From: Ignavibacteriaceae bacterium
GTDB lineage: Bacteria; Bacteroidota; Ignavibacteria; Ignavibacteriales; Ignavibacteriaceae
Length of the DNA: 35,053 nucleotides
Assembly: GCA_013042995.1 (NCBI GenBank)
Contig: JABDPB010000036.1
Span: 1 to 35,053, forward strand
Direction: 5' to 3'
Shown: one piece after another, positions 9,601 to 17,547 of the stretch
How the letters are laid out: the number at the start of each line of letters is the position of its first letter
How positions within the stretch are numbered: the stretch's first letter is position 1
Made by a program: the position numbers and the translations under genes
Notes under the pieces: generated by a model
Seen by the model: only the letters and a program-made list of their open reading frames with translations
Told to the model about the DNA's origin: nothing
Databases searched by the model: none

Positions 9601-10236
9601 TGCAATTATATCGTTGGATTCGGTTCCTTCAGTGTAAAGACCAAAGTTTTCTTGGTTTCTAAGTTGATTAAAAGCCTGCGTTAATATGTAAAGATATTTT
9701 TGATTGGCAGATGGACTTGAAACATCGGTTAGCGAATTATTCCATACCACGGCAATGTCTGAGTTTATTTCGAGAGATAAATCATCGAGAAGTTCTGTGG
9801 TGATGACTCTTCCAAAAAAATATTCAATTCCGTTTTCTGCCCTATGTTTAAGCTTTATTATGTATGGATTTAATTGTAAAAACTCATTCAGATGAAATTT
9901 TTGGCCGGGTATAAAAATTTGATCATTGCAGGTGTATCTTAAAACTTTATTGTTTGGGCTTAGTTCTAATATAAAATCAATATTACGAGCAGAAAGTTTT
10001 TTTCTATTTAAAATGCTATCAAAATCATCAGAGAACAACGATAAAAACTCATCTTCGGTTTCAATAAGCTTTGTCTGGAAGGCATATATAAAACTGTTTG
10101 CAGAAGTTAGTAAGTGTTGTGACTGCTGAGAGGTTAGAACTTCGTACATAGTAGAATAAAACGCCACGGCAGCACTTCCGAGAACAAGTACAACTATAAC
10201 AAAATTAATCAGTAATATTCTAAAGCTGATCCTCAT
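6694..10236 (-). CDS. Membrane hybrid histidine kinase with three receivers
   Basis: The 1180 residues run as follows. TM1 (about 8-28) and TM2 (about 247-267) flank a roughly 215-residue extracytoplasmic sensor. HAMP covers about 268-322, GAF about 330-475, and a coiled coil 478-535. HisKA has H540 in SMSHELRTPMNSILG, and the HATPase domain has N658, DSGIGM and GGTGLGL. Three receivers follow with acceptors D827, D949 and D1107. The sensor looks like a Cache-type double fold, but this is a guess from length and topology. Such proteins sense an external signal and pass phosphate through internal receivers. An AGGA site precedes the ATG. The stop of the upstream receiver gene is only 14 bp away, and that gene directly follows the secretin, so this kinase is tied to the pilus operon. 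Confidence 0.95.
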   Translation of the reverse strand: MRISFRILLINFVIVVLVLGSAAVAFYSTMYEVLTSQQSQHLLTSANSFIYAFQTKLIETEDEFLSLFSDDFDSILNRKKLSARNIDFILELSPNNKVLRYTCNDQIFIPGQKFHLNEFLQLNPYIIKLKHRAENGIEYFFGRVITTELLDDLSLEINSDIAVVWNNSLTDVSSPSANQKYLYILTQAFNQLRNQENFGLYTEGTESNDIIATIYNPTTDIGGEKNISFLIFTSIGQAAALRATLKDLFIVIGLVGVALSLILTYLFTDKIRKQVTELSKATQETYNGNFNSRIKVKSKDELGKLGEAFNKMLDELEKKERAKNEYSEFITLINQNPTLKEIAEVAVKKIIASCGFVVGAIFSVDDADISLIYADGINDQHSLRKNNFSFFERVITSKETLELVDEQSLPVISTGLINVQLKYLLLLPVVYNNKTIAVLELGSVDKPNEEVKDYLAKIKDQLAIGITNAKALMQLENFVTELKKLNEDYQKQNIQIKKQNERLVELHDNLKEQARELEIQKQKAEESTKVKSQFLASMSHELRTPMNSILGLTELILEKSELDLKNKERLEVVFSSGKRLMTLINDILDLSKIEAGKMEIRYEDVLLDELLEEVTNSINPLASKKAIRFNIVRDTDTRIIINTDRGKVIQVLINLLGNAVKFTDSGSVTFKISSSENDLNFEVIDSGIGMNEEDKKLIFEEFRQIDGSTTRKYGGTGLGLTICRKITELMNGKISVESHLGTGSTFKFSVPLMQSGKLVPIVKNKVNVETLIKNRKNPILVIDDDEEVRYTIGQYLISKGYEVIYAEDGESGINMAYEYQPFAITLDVMLPNKDGWSVLKDLKENPKTKEIPVILISILGDKNIGYSLGAFEYFVKPISSDKLLSAFLRLENLAHKRIKKIVIVDDDELEFEKFKREFSSEGIRIEYIKDSELAFSKIAEVQPDLIILDLMMPKVDGVTLSYKLKSNIKTKHIPILISTAKDLSDEERKSLNSIVENIAVKSKGHPLDVLKIVRDRIKMQEVDLPQVPENGNGKNKVSDSAKKHDKPSIENDKEYSGNILIVDDDPDTLFTISEIVQACNCKTSLAHSGKECMEYLNQNTPDLILMDIMMPDMDGFQTFKQIRANEKWREIPVFAVTAKAMKSDKDIILKHGFTDYIPKPVNPTIISFKIEKLLAQLKAT

Positions 10237-10250
10237 TTTCGGATCCTGTG

Positions 10251-10619
10251 CTAGTTTTCTTTTTGAAGAACTTTTCTTATGGTGATGAGCAGCTCATCAA
10301 AGTCATACGGCTTGCTAATAAAGTCCGAAGCACCCATTCGGGCAGATTCGATAGCGCTTTTTACATCGGCATAAGCGGTTAAAACAATTACTTTGGGGTG
10401 GGAATTGGGCTGGGACTCTAAATCCTGTAAAACTTCAAATCCATCTTTACCTGGCATTTTTAAATCAAGTAGGACAAGATCAATACTCCTGTTCTTTAAG
10501 TACTCAAGAACCTGCTCTCCCCCTGTAAGGTAGCTTGTTTCATATCCTACTTCATTCAGCTCTTCCTTAAGAATGGTACAAAGGTTAATATCATCGTCAA
10601 CAATTAATATAGATTCCAT
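10251..10619 (-). CDS. Single-domain response regulator in the pilus operon
   Basis: The 122 residues are one receiver with D8-D10, acceptor D52 in VLLDLKMPG, T81 and K103; there is no output domain. It starts 5 bp after the secretin stop and ends 14 bp before the big hybrid kinase, so it is translationally linked to both. Its sequence closely matches the receiver of the NtrC-type regulator at 2665-4032: both share a FDELLITI segment after the conserved KPY and a similar N-terminal DDDxxLCxxLKE pattern. This suggests recent duplication or cross-talk. By analogy with CheY-like proteins that act on pilus motors (PilG/PilH), it may bind a pilus ATPase or assembly protein; that role is inference. 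Confidence 0.92.
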   Translation of the reverse strand: MESILIVDDDINLCTILKEELNEVGYETSYLTGGEQVLEYLKNRSIDLVLLDLKMPGKDGFEVLQDLESQPNSHPKVIVLTAYADVKSAIESARMGASDFISKPYDFDELLITIRKVLQKEN

Positions 10620-10624
10620 GATAA

Positions 10625-11881
10625 TTACATGTCTTGTTCAGAAACTTCATCAAATTGATGATATTTAATTTGTCTTTTTTGGTTTTCTCTTTCTTTGCCT
10701 AATAAATTTTCTCTTTCAGGATTTTCAAATCTTTCTTTCAAAGTTGGGAGTAGTTCAGCTTTTAAGAGAATAACAAGTTCTTTTTTTCTTATAATCGTTT
10801 CATCGCTGCCTGCAAGATATCTAATACCAAACACCCACCATGGCAAATCTTTTAAGAAGGGTATACCATTTCTAACAATGGCTTCTTCGTTTATAAACAG
10901 TCCGCCTATCACAGTTTCTTCCCCATCTAGCATCAATACCTGAGAGCTGGCATTTGTCTTTTTAATTTCTGTTGTAGTTTCTGTTTGTGAGAACGAACTT
11001 CTTTCCACGGCAATATTAAGCAGAATATAATTTATGCCGTCTTCGTCATGTATAAATGGTGTAACCTGAATAATTGTACCGGTAGGGAAAAACTTTTCAA
11101 TAGTGTTGCCGGCAAAGTCTCTTGTTCTAACCGAGAAGTCTGAACCGATTTGTATGTTTCCCTCATTACGGTCTCTTACAACAATATTAGGGCTTGATAT
11201 AATTTCACCAATTCCTTCCTCTTCAAAGAATTTAAATACAGCAGTTGCTTCACCAAAAAAGTTTCCGACTTTAAAGTCTCCGCTCACACCGATATTAAAT
11301 TCTGGTTGTAAGCCTTGGTTCTGGCTTCCGCCTGAACCACCTTCGCCCGTATTACCACTGGCAGTTTCTGTCTCGGTTCTTAAAAGACTTGCAATATTAG
11401 CGTCTGAGCCTGAGAGTAATAGTTCCCAATCCATTCCAATCTTTTTGGATTCTAGAACATCCATCTCAAAAAACACTGCAGAAATTTTAACTTCTCTCGT
11501 TGTTAAGGGGGCATAAGTTTCTGGCGTTTGCTCAAATTGTAGTCCTTCCTTTGAGCTGACTATGATTACATCTTCTGTTGTTTCAAACTCCATCCCGGCA
11601 AAGTTTACTATCATCAAAAGTGCCTTATCGTAAGGCATATTTGTAATTTCAATGCCAATGGGTTCGGTTTTGATGATTGTTGAAACAACCCTTCTTCCGG
11701 AAACACTTTGACTTACTTTACTTATAAGCTCTATAGCTTGATTGAAAGGAAGAGTTTCTGACATTGTTACCAGTTCATCTGGGTTCTGGTAAGTTTTAAA
11801 CCTGCGCTCCCAGTACTGCTGGGGGAATATTTGCAGGACTGCGACAAATGAGAAGATTGAATAGATTATTAATTTTTTCAT
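10625..11881 (-). CDS. pilQ: Short secretin (PilQ/GspD family outer-membrane channel)
   Basis: An N-terminal signal peptide (KKLIIYSIFSFVAVLQIFPQ) targets this 418-residue protein to the envelope. Residues about 45-115 resemble a single secretin N-domain (STN/N0-like). Residues 125-378 are the secretin beta-domain, with the typical run EIISSPNIVVRDRNEG, then PTGTIIQVTPFI, then LDGEETVIGGLF and GIPFLKDLPWWVFGIRY. A Gly/Ser-rich loop (175-190) sits inside. Secretins assemble as outer-membrane rings through which the pilus passes. PilQ and GspD are normally about 600-750 residues with several N-domains, so this is a compact form. It lies 15 bp downstream of the PilO-PilP-like gene, in the canonical pilMNOPQ order. 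The C-terminal tail (380-418) is charged and unassigned. Confidence 0.92.
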   Translation of the reverse strand: MKKLIIYSIFSFVAVLQIFPQQYWERRFKTYQNPDELVTMSETLPFNQAIELISKVSQSVSGRRVVSTIIKTEPIGIEITNMPYDKALLMIVNFAGMEFETTEDVIIVSSKEGLQFEQTPETYAPLTTREVKISAVFFEMDVLESKKIGMDWELLLSGSDANIASLLRTETETASGNTGEGGSGGSQNQGLQPEFNIGVSGDFKVGNFFGEATAVFKFFEEEGIGEIISSPNIVVRDRNEGNIQIGSDFSVRTRDFAGNTIEKFFPTGTIIQVTPFIHDEDGINYILLNIAVERSSFSQTETTTEIKKTNASSQVLMLDGEETVIGGLFINEEAIVRNGIPFLKDLPWWVFGIRYLAGSDETIIRKKELVILLKAELLPTLKERFENPERENLLGKERENQKRQIKYHQFDEVSEQDM

Positions 11882-11896
11882 AATTGTACTCTCTTT

Positions 11897-12772
11897 TTAC
11901 TTATTTTTTTCTAATTCAAGAGTTACTTTTTCAATTATTCCACCTTTGTTCAAGATGAAGCTTACACTGTTATTGTCATAATCAATTTTGGTCAGGTAGC
12001 CGAGATAAACCTGTTCACCCTCCCAAACTAAATAAGTGTTGCCTTTTGTATCGGCAACAAATGCACCTTCGGGTATAAGTGCCAGGAGCTTAGACCCCTG
12101 AACATCCAGCAACTCATCAACATTAGGTGGTATCTCGTTTCTTATCAAGGGATAGAAAGCGTCATAAATTGGACCAGTAGTAAGTCGGTTCTCTGTAAAA
12201 ACTGCAGGTGCAAAACGGTTATCGGAAGAGTGATATACCTGCACATTCATATCAAAACTTACAAGAAAGAGTGGGATGCCTTCTTCATCAGTTCTAATTA
12301 AGTTACCAAGCGATAGCTGAGTGATTTTTTTCAGTTCCTTGCTTTGTTCAATTGCATATATCATTCTGTAAACATCGTTAAAATAGCCGCTTCCTGTAAG
12401 TTTATACTGGTGAACGAAAAACTCTTTATCACGTATCTGATCTACGTATTCAACATTAATTTGCGTCTGTTCCGAATAATCAACAACAATATTGTTAACA
12501 AAATTGTAGAACTTGATTGATGAAAGATTTTGTGGAATGTTAAATTTCCGGGCTGAAAGAACTGAATCAAGCTGCTCTGAACGAAGCTGAAGCGAGAGAT
12601 ACCGCGCATTTAGTTCTGCCGTATCATAAACATTAGCATTCAGCTCGTCCAGTTTTTCCTGCCTTTCAGATATTGACCCTCGCTGAAATACAAATATGTA
12701 TATTCCACCGATGAGTAAAATAACTATCAGTAAGGCAATAAGACCAAGTGTGCTTCTTAATTTTTTATTCAT
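11897..12772 (-). CDS. PilO-PilP-like fusion, pilus alignment-complex protein
   Basis: The 291 residues have one N-terminal membrane helix (about 9-29) and a coiled coil (about 32-75). A PilO-like periplasmic ferredoxin-type segment follows (about 80-190). The C-terminal 85 residues look like the PilP beta-domain: FYPLIRNEIPPNVDELLDVQG, then an LLALIPEGAFVADTKGNTYLV strand pair, then GYLTKIDYDNNSV, which fits PilP's link to the secretin. In other bacteria PilO and PilP are separate proteins that bridge the inner membrane and PilQ. The gene overlaps the PilM-PilN-like gene by 8 bp and precedes the secretin, exactly where pilO and pilP would stand. The PilP assignment rests on position and pattern rather than on a recognised motif, so it is moderately certain. 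Confidence 0.75.
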   Translation of the reverse strand: MNKKLRSTLGLIALLIVILLIGGIYIFVFQRGSISERQEKLDELNANVYDTAELNARYLSLQLRSEQLDSVLSARKFNIPQNLSSIKFYNFVNNIVVDYSEQTQINVEYVDQIRDKEFFVHQYKLTGSGYFNDVYRMIYAIEQSKELKKITQLSLGNLIRTDEEGIPLFLVSFDMNVQVYHSSDNRFAPAVFTENRLTTGPIYDAFYPLIRNEIPPNVDELLDVQGSKLLALIPEGAFVADTKGNTYLVWEGEQVYLGYLTKIDYDNNSVSFILNKGGIIEKVTLELEKNK

Positions 12773-14312
12773 TTTGGTTCTTACGGTTTGATATATTAAA
12801 ATTCAAATTAAACTTGTATGCACTACGTTCTCTTAATTCTTCGTAAAGCATACTTTTCAGAACCGCATCTTCAATTGAATAGGCAAAATCTGTTAATGAG
12901 TTTCGGTATAGTGAATAACCTTCTGCAACAACATCATTACCTTCACCTTTTGTCATACGGGAGATCCATAAATTGTTGTTACTGCCGCAGAAGCTTGAAA
13001 CCTGTGATATAATATCTTTCCAAATTCCCGTTCCAACAGTTGCCGAATCCAAAATTGCCTGCGTTTGATCGAAGCTGCTTATTTTTCCTTCAATAGCAGC
13101 AATTTTGCTTAGTATTTCCTGATTCTGGCGCATCAATATCGTTTTCTCTTTTATCTCCTTATCCATTTCATTCATTTTCTTGTTGTTCTGCAAAATTTCC
13201 TGAGTAAGGAAAAATGCTACTGCAAATAGAATCGGAAGCATTGCGTAGCCATGCCAGGAAAATTGAAAAACTTTTTGCTCTTCTCTTAGGCGTTTGGGAA
13301 GTATATTGATGCCAGAGTGCTCTTTATTTAGCTCATCAAAATAATCTGTGGCAATTGCAACAGGAATGCTGAAGGCAGAGAATTTTTCTTTGGTCTCTTC
13401 ATCCAGTGCAGATAAGTCGAAATCATCAAATTCAAGCCGGCTAACGTTAGCTTCTGGGAATGTACCATAAAATGATAAAATTAGATTTTCAGAGTCATCT
13501 TCACCGCATACTATAATGTTATCTAAAGATGAAATTCCACCGTTCTCCATTTCAAGTAAAATTTTGGAAAAGTAGACATCGTACGTATGAAGGTTTTGTG
13601 TACCTATGTCTAGTGTAGTTCCAATATGTTTTAATCTTCGTCCTTGCAAAAAGATAAGTTTGCTATATTCTTTTCCTATATAAACAATTAAAGAATGATC
13701 ATCTGGGAAGAATTTTTTTCTTTTAGCTACATAATAAGCCAGCGAAACATCCGAGCTTTTTATAGTTGGGATTTTGTAATTTCTTTTTCCTTCATGTTGT
13801 GCCAGTGAATTAACCAAGTTTACACACCCTACTTCACCAACGGTAAAAACACCTAACAGTGCTTTATCAGATAATTCAAGAAAATCGAGACTGTCTTTTT
13901 CTACGCTGATGTTTTTTGAATCAAGTATTTCATTTATTATTTCCTGCTTCAATTTAGCGGGTTTGGGTGGGCGTGCGCCTTCATAAAGATGATAATAAAT
14001 GGCAGGCTCGGTTAAAGCGGGTATGAACATGTGCTTGCCAAGATTAAAGTCTTTAAGGGCTGTGCTGATTTCGGTTATGCTGGAAGTATCCAAATCGCTT
14101 TTTATAGAAGCAGATTCTTCCAGACCCTCCATATCCAATGCTTCGCCTTCAATTTTAAATCCTGAAGCATCGGCTTCCTGTTCGCTTGATGAAGGAACGA
14201 GACTAACTGATGCTGTCTTAAGAACTCTGGGTTTTGCACCTTCATTCTCTTTACTAACTACAGCAAGTTTAGTATCATTTCCCTCGCAGTATATACAAAT
14301 TAATGGTTTCAT
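12765..14312 (-). CDS. PilM-PilN-like (GspL-like) fusion protein
   Basis: The cytoplasmic N-terminal 325 residues look like the actin-like PilM/GspL fold, including KPLICIYCEGNDTKLAVVS at the start and the strand pair HSLIVYIGKEYSKLIFLQGR at 206-225. Residues 335-341 (INILPKR) match the short motif before the PilN membrane helix. One TM follows at about 354-370, then a coiled coil (375-415) and a periplasmic PilN-like ferredoxin-type domain (425-505). Separate PilM and PilN are usual in type IVa pili; a joined form has the topology of GspL of type II secretion. It would link the ATPases to the periplasmic PilO/P part. An acidic, Ser-rich stretch (41-80) is an unusual insertion. The start overlaps the PilT stop by 4 bp (ATGA). 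Confidence 0.82.
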   Translation of the reverse strand: MKPLICIYCEGNDTKLAVVSKENEGAKPRVLKTASVSLVPSSSEQEADASGFKIEGEALDMEGLEESASIKSDLDTSSITEISTALKDFNLGKHMFIPALTEPAIYYHLYEGARPPKPAKLKQEIINEILDSKNISVEKDSLDFLELSDKALLGVFTVGEVGCVNLVNSLAQHEGKRNYKIPTIKSSDVSLAYYVAKRKKFFPDDHSLIVYIGKEYSKLIFLQGRRLKHIGTTLDIGTQNLHTYDVYFSKILLEMENGGISSLDNIIVCGEDDSENLILSFYGTFPEANVSRLEFDDFDLSALDEETKEKFSAFSIPVAIATDYFDELNKEHSGINILPKRLREEQKVFQFSWHGYAMLPILFAVAFFLTQEILQNNKKMNEMDKEIKEKTILMRQNQEILSKIAAIEGKISSFDQTQAILDSATVGTGIWKDIISQVSSFCGSNNNLWISRMTKGEGNDVVAEGYSLYRNSLTDFAYSIEDAVLKSMLYEELRERSAYKFNLNFNISNRKNQNE

Positions 14313-15538
14313 TTTGCTGACAACAATTGATTTATTCTTGTTTTATTATTTGCGTATGTAATAGCTGTTTCAAGAGAAATTCTTTTTTGCTCATATAGTC
14401 GCTTTAAATCCTGCTCCATCGTTATCATACCTAGCTGCCCGCCTTGATTAATCATCATATAAATTTCGCCAATGTTATTATTCTTTATTGCTGCTTTTAC
14501 ACTTGGCGTTACTACCATTACCTCTTTTGCCAATGCCCGTTTACCATCCAATGTTGGAACTAGCTTTTGCGAAACAACAGAAACGAGAACATCTGCAAGC
14601 CTGTTTCTAACTCTTTCTTGTTCAACTGGATTCACTTCTGCAATAATTCTTTCTAATGATTCCATTGCTGAAGAAGTATGAAGAGTTGAAAAAACTTTAT
14701 GACCGGTATCAGTTACTTCAAGTGAAGCCATAATGGTATCAGGATCTCTCATCTCACCAATAACTATAATATCCGGATCCTGACGCAAAGATTGAACAAC
14801 GCCTTCCTTAAATGAAAGAACATCACGCCCTACTTCTCTGTGTTTAACCAATGAAATATTTGAAGTGTGAACGTACTCAATAGGTGCAGCGATAATAACT
14901 ACGTGCGCCGGATCAAATTTATTATGATGATCAACTATGGAATCTAGCGTGGTTGATTTACCGGACCCTGTAATTCCCGTAATTAAACTAAGTCCAAATT
15001 TTATATAGTTGTGACTTAAATATTTTACTGCGCTTGGATGGAACTCAAGAGAAGCAAGTGACCTTATTGAGGTATTAATTGCTCTCATATTGCAAGTTAG
15101 AGTATCGAGATCAAAATACGCATCAGCTCTGAACCTAACATTTATTTTTCGTCTCTCATAAAAATAGGTGTAACTAAAGTCGAGATTTCTAGTTGTAGAA
15201 ATGTACTTTTTTTGGTTCGAGTTGAATAGGTTTGAAATAAGAAGAGCAGACTCATCATCGCCAAACTGCGGAAGATCTTTTACTCTTTCTTTTTTACCAT
15301 GAATTCTCATCCAAATATATCCCTCATTTCCATGGCCACCGATTTCAATATCAGATGCATCTCGCTCAATCATTGAGGTTAGGATTTTATTTACAAACTT
15401 TCTTAGCAGTACCTTATCCCCATCATCAAGTTTCGAGCTGTTTTCCAAGATGTAGCTAACCCTGTCAGGTCCGTAGAGGGATTCCGGAATGGTATTTACA
15501 AAATCTGATAATATTCTTTTTTCTTCTGTTACAATCAC
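14309..15538 (-). CDS. pilT: PilT-like pilus retraction ATPase
   Basis: This 409-residue secretion ATPase has the N-terminal ASDIEIGG segment (61-68, PilT ASDLHL-like), Walker A GITGSGKST (187-195), Walker B with DPDIIVIGEMRD (254-265) and the His box STLHTSSA. The order GEMRDPDT...TGHKVFSTLHT is PilT-type, and there is no zinc-finger region as in PilB. PilT hexamers hydrolyse ATP to retract pili. The Asp box reads IIAAPIEYVH (215-224) where PilT and PilB normally have xxEDPIExxH, so two conserved acidic residues are replaced by alanine. The start is a GTG without a clear ribosome site, and no ATG lies upstream in frame. A 197-bp AT-rich gap separates it from pilB, so it may begin its own transcript. 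PilMN overlaps its stop by 4 bp. Confidence 0.92.
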   Translation of the reverse strand: MIVTEEKRILSDFVNTIPESLYGPDRVSYILENSSKLDDGDKVLLRKFVNKILTSMIERDASDIEIGGHGNEGYIWMRIHGKKERVKDLPQFGDDESALLISNLFNSNQKKYISTTRNLDFSYTYFYERRKINVRFRADAYFDLDTLTCNMRAINTSIRSLASLEFHPSAVKYLSHNYIKFGLSLITGITGSGKSTTLDSIVDHHNKFDPAHVVIIAAPIEYVHTSNISLVKHREVGRDVLSFKEGVVQSLRQDPDIIVIGEMRDPDTIMASLEVTDTGHKVFSTLHTSSAMESLERIIAEVNPVEQERVRNRLADVLVSVVSQKLVPTLDGKRALAKEVMVVTPSVKAAIKNNNIGEIYMMINQGGQLGMITMEQDLKRLYEQKRISLETAITYANNKTRINQLLSAK

Positions 15539-15735
15539 AATATGTTTTGAGTTTAATTCTTAAATAAATTTTTTAACTAAGTTGTGGAACTCTATAAATT
15601 TTATATAATTATTGCTTTTAACACAAATTTGACTTCAAATAATATATTTAACTTGTTAATATATAATAAATTAAATTTATTTTTACAATATCAGTGTATA
15701 AAAATATTTTACAGTAGTTTTTCATTTTGTATGAA
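15539..15735. other. AT-rich gap between pilB and pilT
   Basis: This stretch is very AT-rich and holds no open frame of note. On the minus strand it could hold a promoter for the pilT-to-signalling operon: TTGTGT followed by TATAAA sits near its middle, but the spacing is only about 15 nt. No hairpin terminator for pilB is visible. Confidence 0.4.
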
Positions 15736-17529
15736 TTAATCCTCCATTGTGGATGAAAGAACTTCTTCAATTGAAGTTAACCCTTCTTTTGCTTTATCTA
15801 AACCTGATTCCCTAAGACTAAGTGTTCCATCCTTCACTGCTTGTTGTCTAATAGAATCTTCATCAACTTCAGCGCCTGAACGCACAATTATATGTCGTAT
15901 CTCTTTTGTAAAGTAAAGCGCTTCATGAATAGCCATTCTGCCTTTGTAACCTGATCCGTTGCAATCATCGCAGCCAGCTGCACGATACACTTCGTGCCCT
16001 TTCCAATCGGCAATTTTTAATCCGGCAGCTTTCATAAGTTCTTCATCAAAGTTTGATACTTTCTTTTTACATTTATTACACAGTCTACGAATCAACCTCT
16101 GTGCCACAATGAGATTAATTGCATAAGCTATTAAAAACGGTTCTATTCCCATTTTAAAGAGTCTAGCAACAGCACTTGGGGCATCGTTAGTATGTAAAGT
16201 TGAAAAGGTAAGATGACCGGTATTTGCCAGTTTTATTGCAGTCTCTGCGGTTTCTTTGTCTCTCATCTCACCAACCAGTACAATATCAGGGTCATGACGG
16301 AGTATAGATCTGATTGCTTGCTCAAAGCCCATTCTGTAGCCTATCTTTAACTGTCGTGCACCTTCTATTACATACTCAACCGGGTCTTCTACCGTAAGTA
16401 CGTTCACTTCGGGATTAATTACCTGGTAAAGGGCAGCTACAAGTGTTGTGCTTTTTCCACTACCTGTTGGTCCGGTTAAAATGACCATTCCCTGTGGCTG
16501 ATTAATTGCTTTAACAAAATTTTGTCTAGCAATTCCGGTTAATCCTAATTTGTCTAAATCCTTAATTACTTTTCTATCATCAAGAATTCTTATTACAACG
16601 CTTTCAAATTTATTTTTTAGTTCTGTACCTACCATTGGCAGTACAGAAACTCTGAACCTAATTACAAAGCCATCAATTTCTCTTTGAATAAATCCATCCT
16701 GCGCCCGTTCTCTTTCAAACCTGTCCATTCCTTTTCCGCGGTCTTTAACAACTGCTGCTACTGCCTCGGGCAAAGTATTATCCTGAACATGCCAGAGGCG
16801 CAAAGTACCGTCAACTCTCATATATATTTCTGTTCTATGTCCTGAACAGGGAATAAAATGTATATCACTCGAACCTTTTCTAACTGCTTCAAGTAAGGCA
16901 CCCTCAACAAGATTTATAAGTGCACTTTTATTTATTTCTGCATCAAGTTCATCTTCATCAAGTTCTGCTTCTCTATCATCCTCAGAGACCAGATGCTCTT
17001 CATCATCTTCAATTGCTTTAAGGTAAATGTTTTCGGGTGGAATAATTCTTTCAATTATTTTTTCATAATCTGTCTTTTTAATAAAGATTACTTCATACTT
17101 ATTAGCATTTAGCCCAAAGGCTACTTTTGGAATGTTCCTATCAGTCGGATCAATTGCAGCAATTATAAGCTTATCTTTAATGCGCTCATCGTACATAAAA
17201 GGTATTATTTTATGCCTGATGATAATCTCTTTTACTTCATCAGTAGTTTCTTCCACCATTTTTTTAATTGATTCAAGACGCTCATCAGGAATTTCGTAAG
17301 ATTCCATATCGAGTTCTCTAAACGCATAGAGAATTGCAACTTCCCTGAATATAGTATCATGTTCGTAGTTAAAATCTTCAACTAAAATTTGTGCTAAGTT
17401 TCTTTTAAGCTTGTGCTTATCACTATTCTTTGCATTAATTGCTTTCTCAAGCGTGGCTGAATCAATTATTCCTTTTTTGAAAAGGAGATAACCAATCTTA
17501 TCCGTCATTTCTAGGTTTGTTTCAATCAT
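15736..17529 (-). CDS. pilB: PilB/GspE-type pilus assembly ATPase
   Basis: The 597 residues begin with an MshEN/GspE N-terminal domain (about 8-165) and an acidic linker (175-200). The ATPase core has SSDIHFIPC (220-228), Walker A GPTGSGKST (353-361), the Asp box VEDPVEYV, Walker B DIVLVGEMRD (415-424) and His box STLHTNDA. A zinc site follows, with C484, C487, C520 and C523 (CNKC and CDDCNGSGYKGR). These cysteines mark extension ATPases (PilB/GspE) rather than PilT. The enzyme powers pilin addition at the inner-membrane platform. It lies 18 bp downstream of pilC and probably shares its transcript. All catalytic motifs are intact, unlike the PilT neighbour. Confidence 0.95.
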   Translation of the reverse strand: MIETNLEMTDKIGYLLFKKGIIDSATLEKAINAKNSDKHKLKRNLAQILVEDFNYEHDTIFREVAILYAFRELDMESYEIPDERLESIKKMVEETTDEVKEIIIRHKIIPFMYDERIKDKLIIAAIDPTDRNIPKVAFGLNANKYEVIFIKKTDYEKIIERIIPPENIYLKAIEDDEEHLVSEDDREAELDEDELDAEINKSALINLVEGALLEAVRKGSSDIHFIPCSGHRTEIYMRVDGTLRLWHVQDNTLPEAVAAVVKDRGKGMDRFERERAQDGFIQREIDGFVIRFRVSVLPMVGTELKNKFESVVIRILDDRKVIKDLDKLGLTGIARQNFVKAINQPQGMVILTGPTGSGKSTTLVAALYQVINPEVNVLTVEDPVEYVIEGARQLKIGYRMGFEQAIRSILRHDPDIVLVGEMRDKETAETAIKLANTGHLTFSTLHTNDAPSAVARLFKMGIEPFLIAYAINLIVAQRLIRRLCNKCKKKVSNFDEELMKAAGLKIADWKGHEVYRAAGCDDCNGSGYKGRMAIHEALYFTKEIRHIIVRSGAEVDEDSIRQQAVKDGTLSLRESGLDKAKEGLTSIEEVLSSTMED

Positions 17530-17547
17530 ATGTGTTTCGCAATTCTA

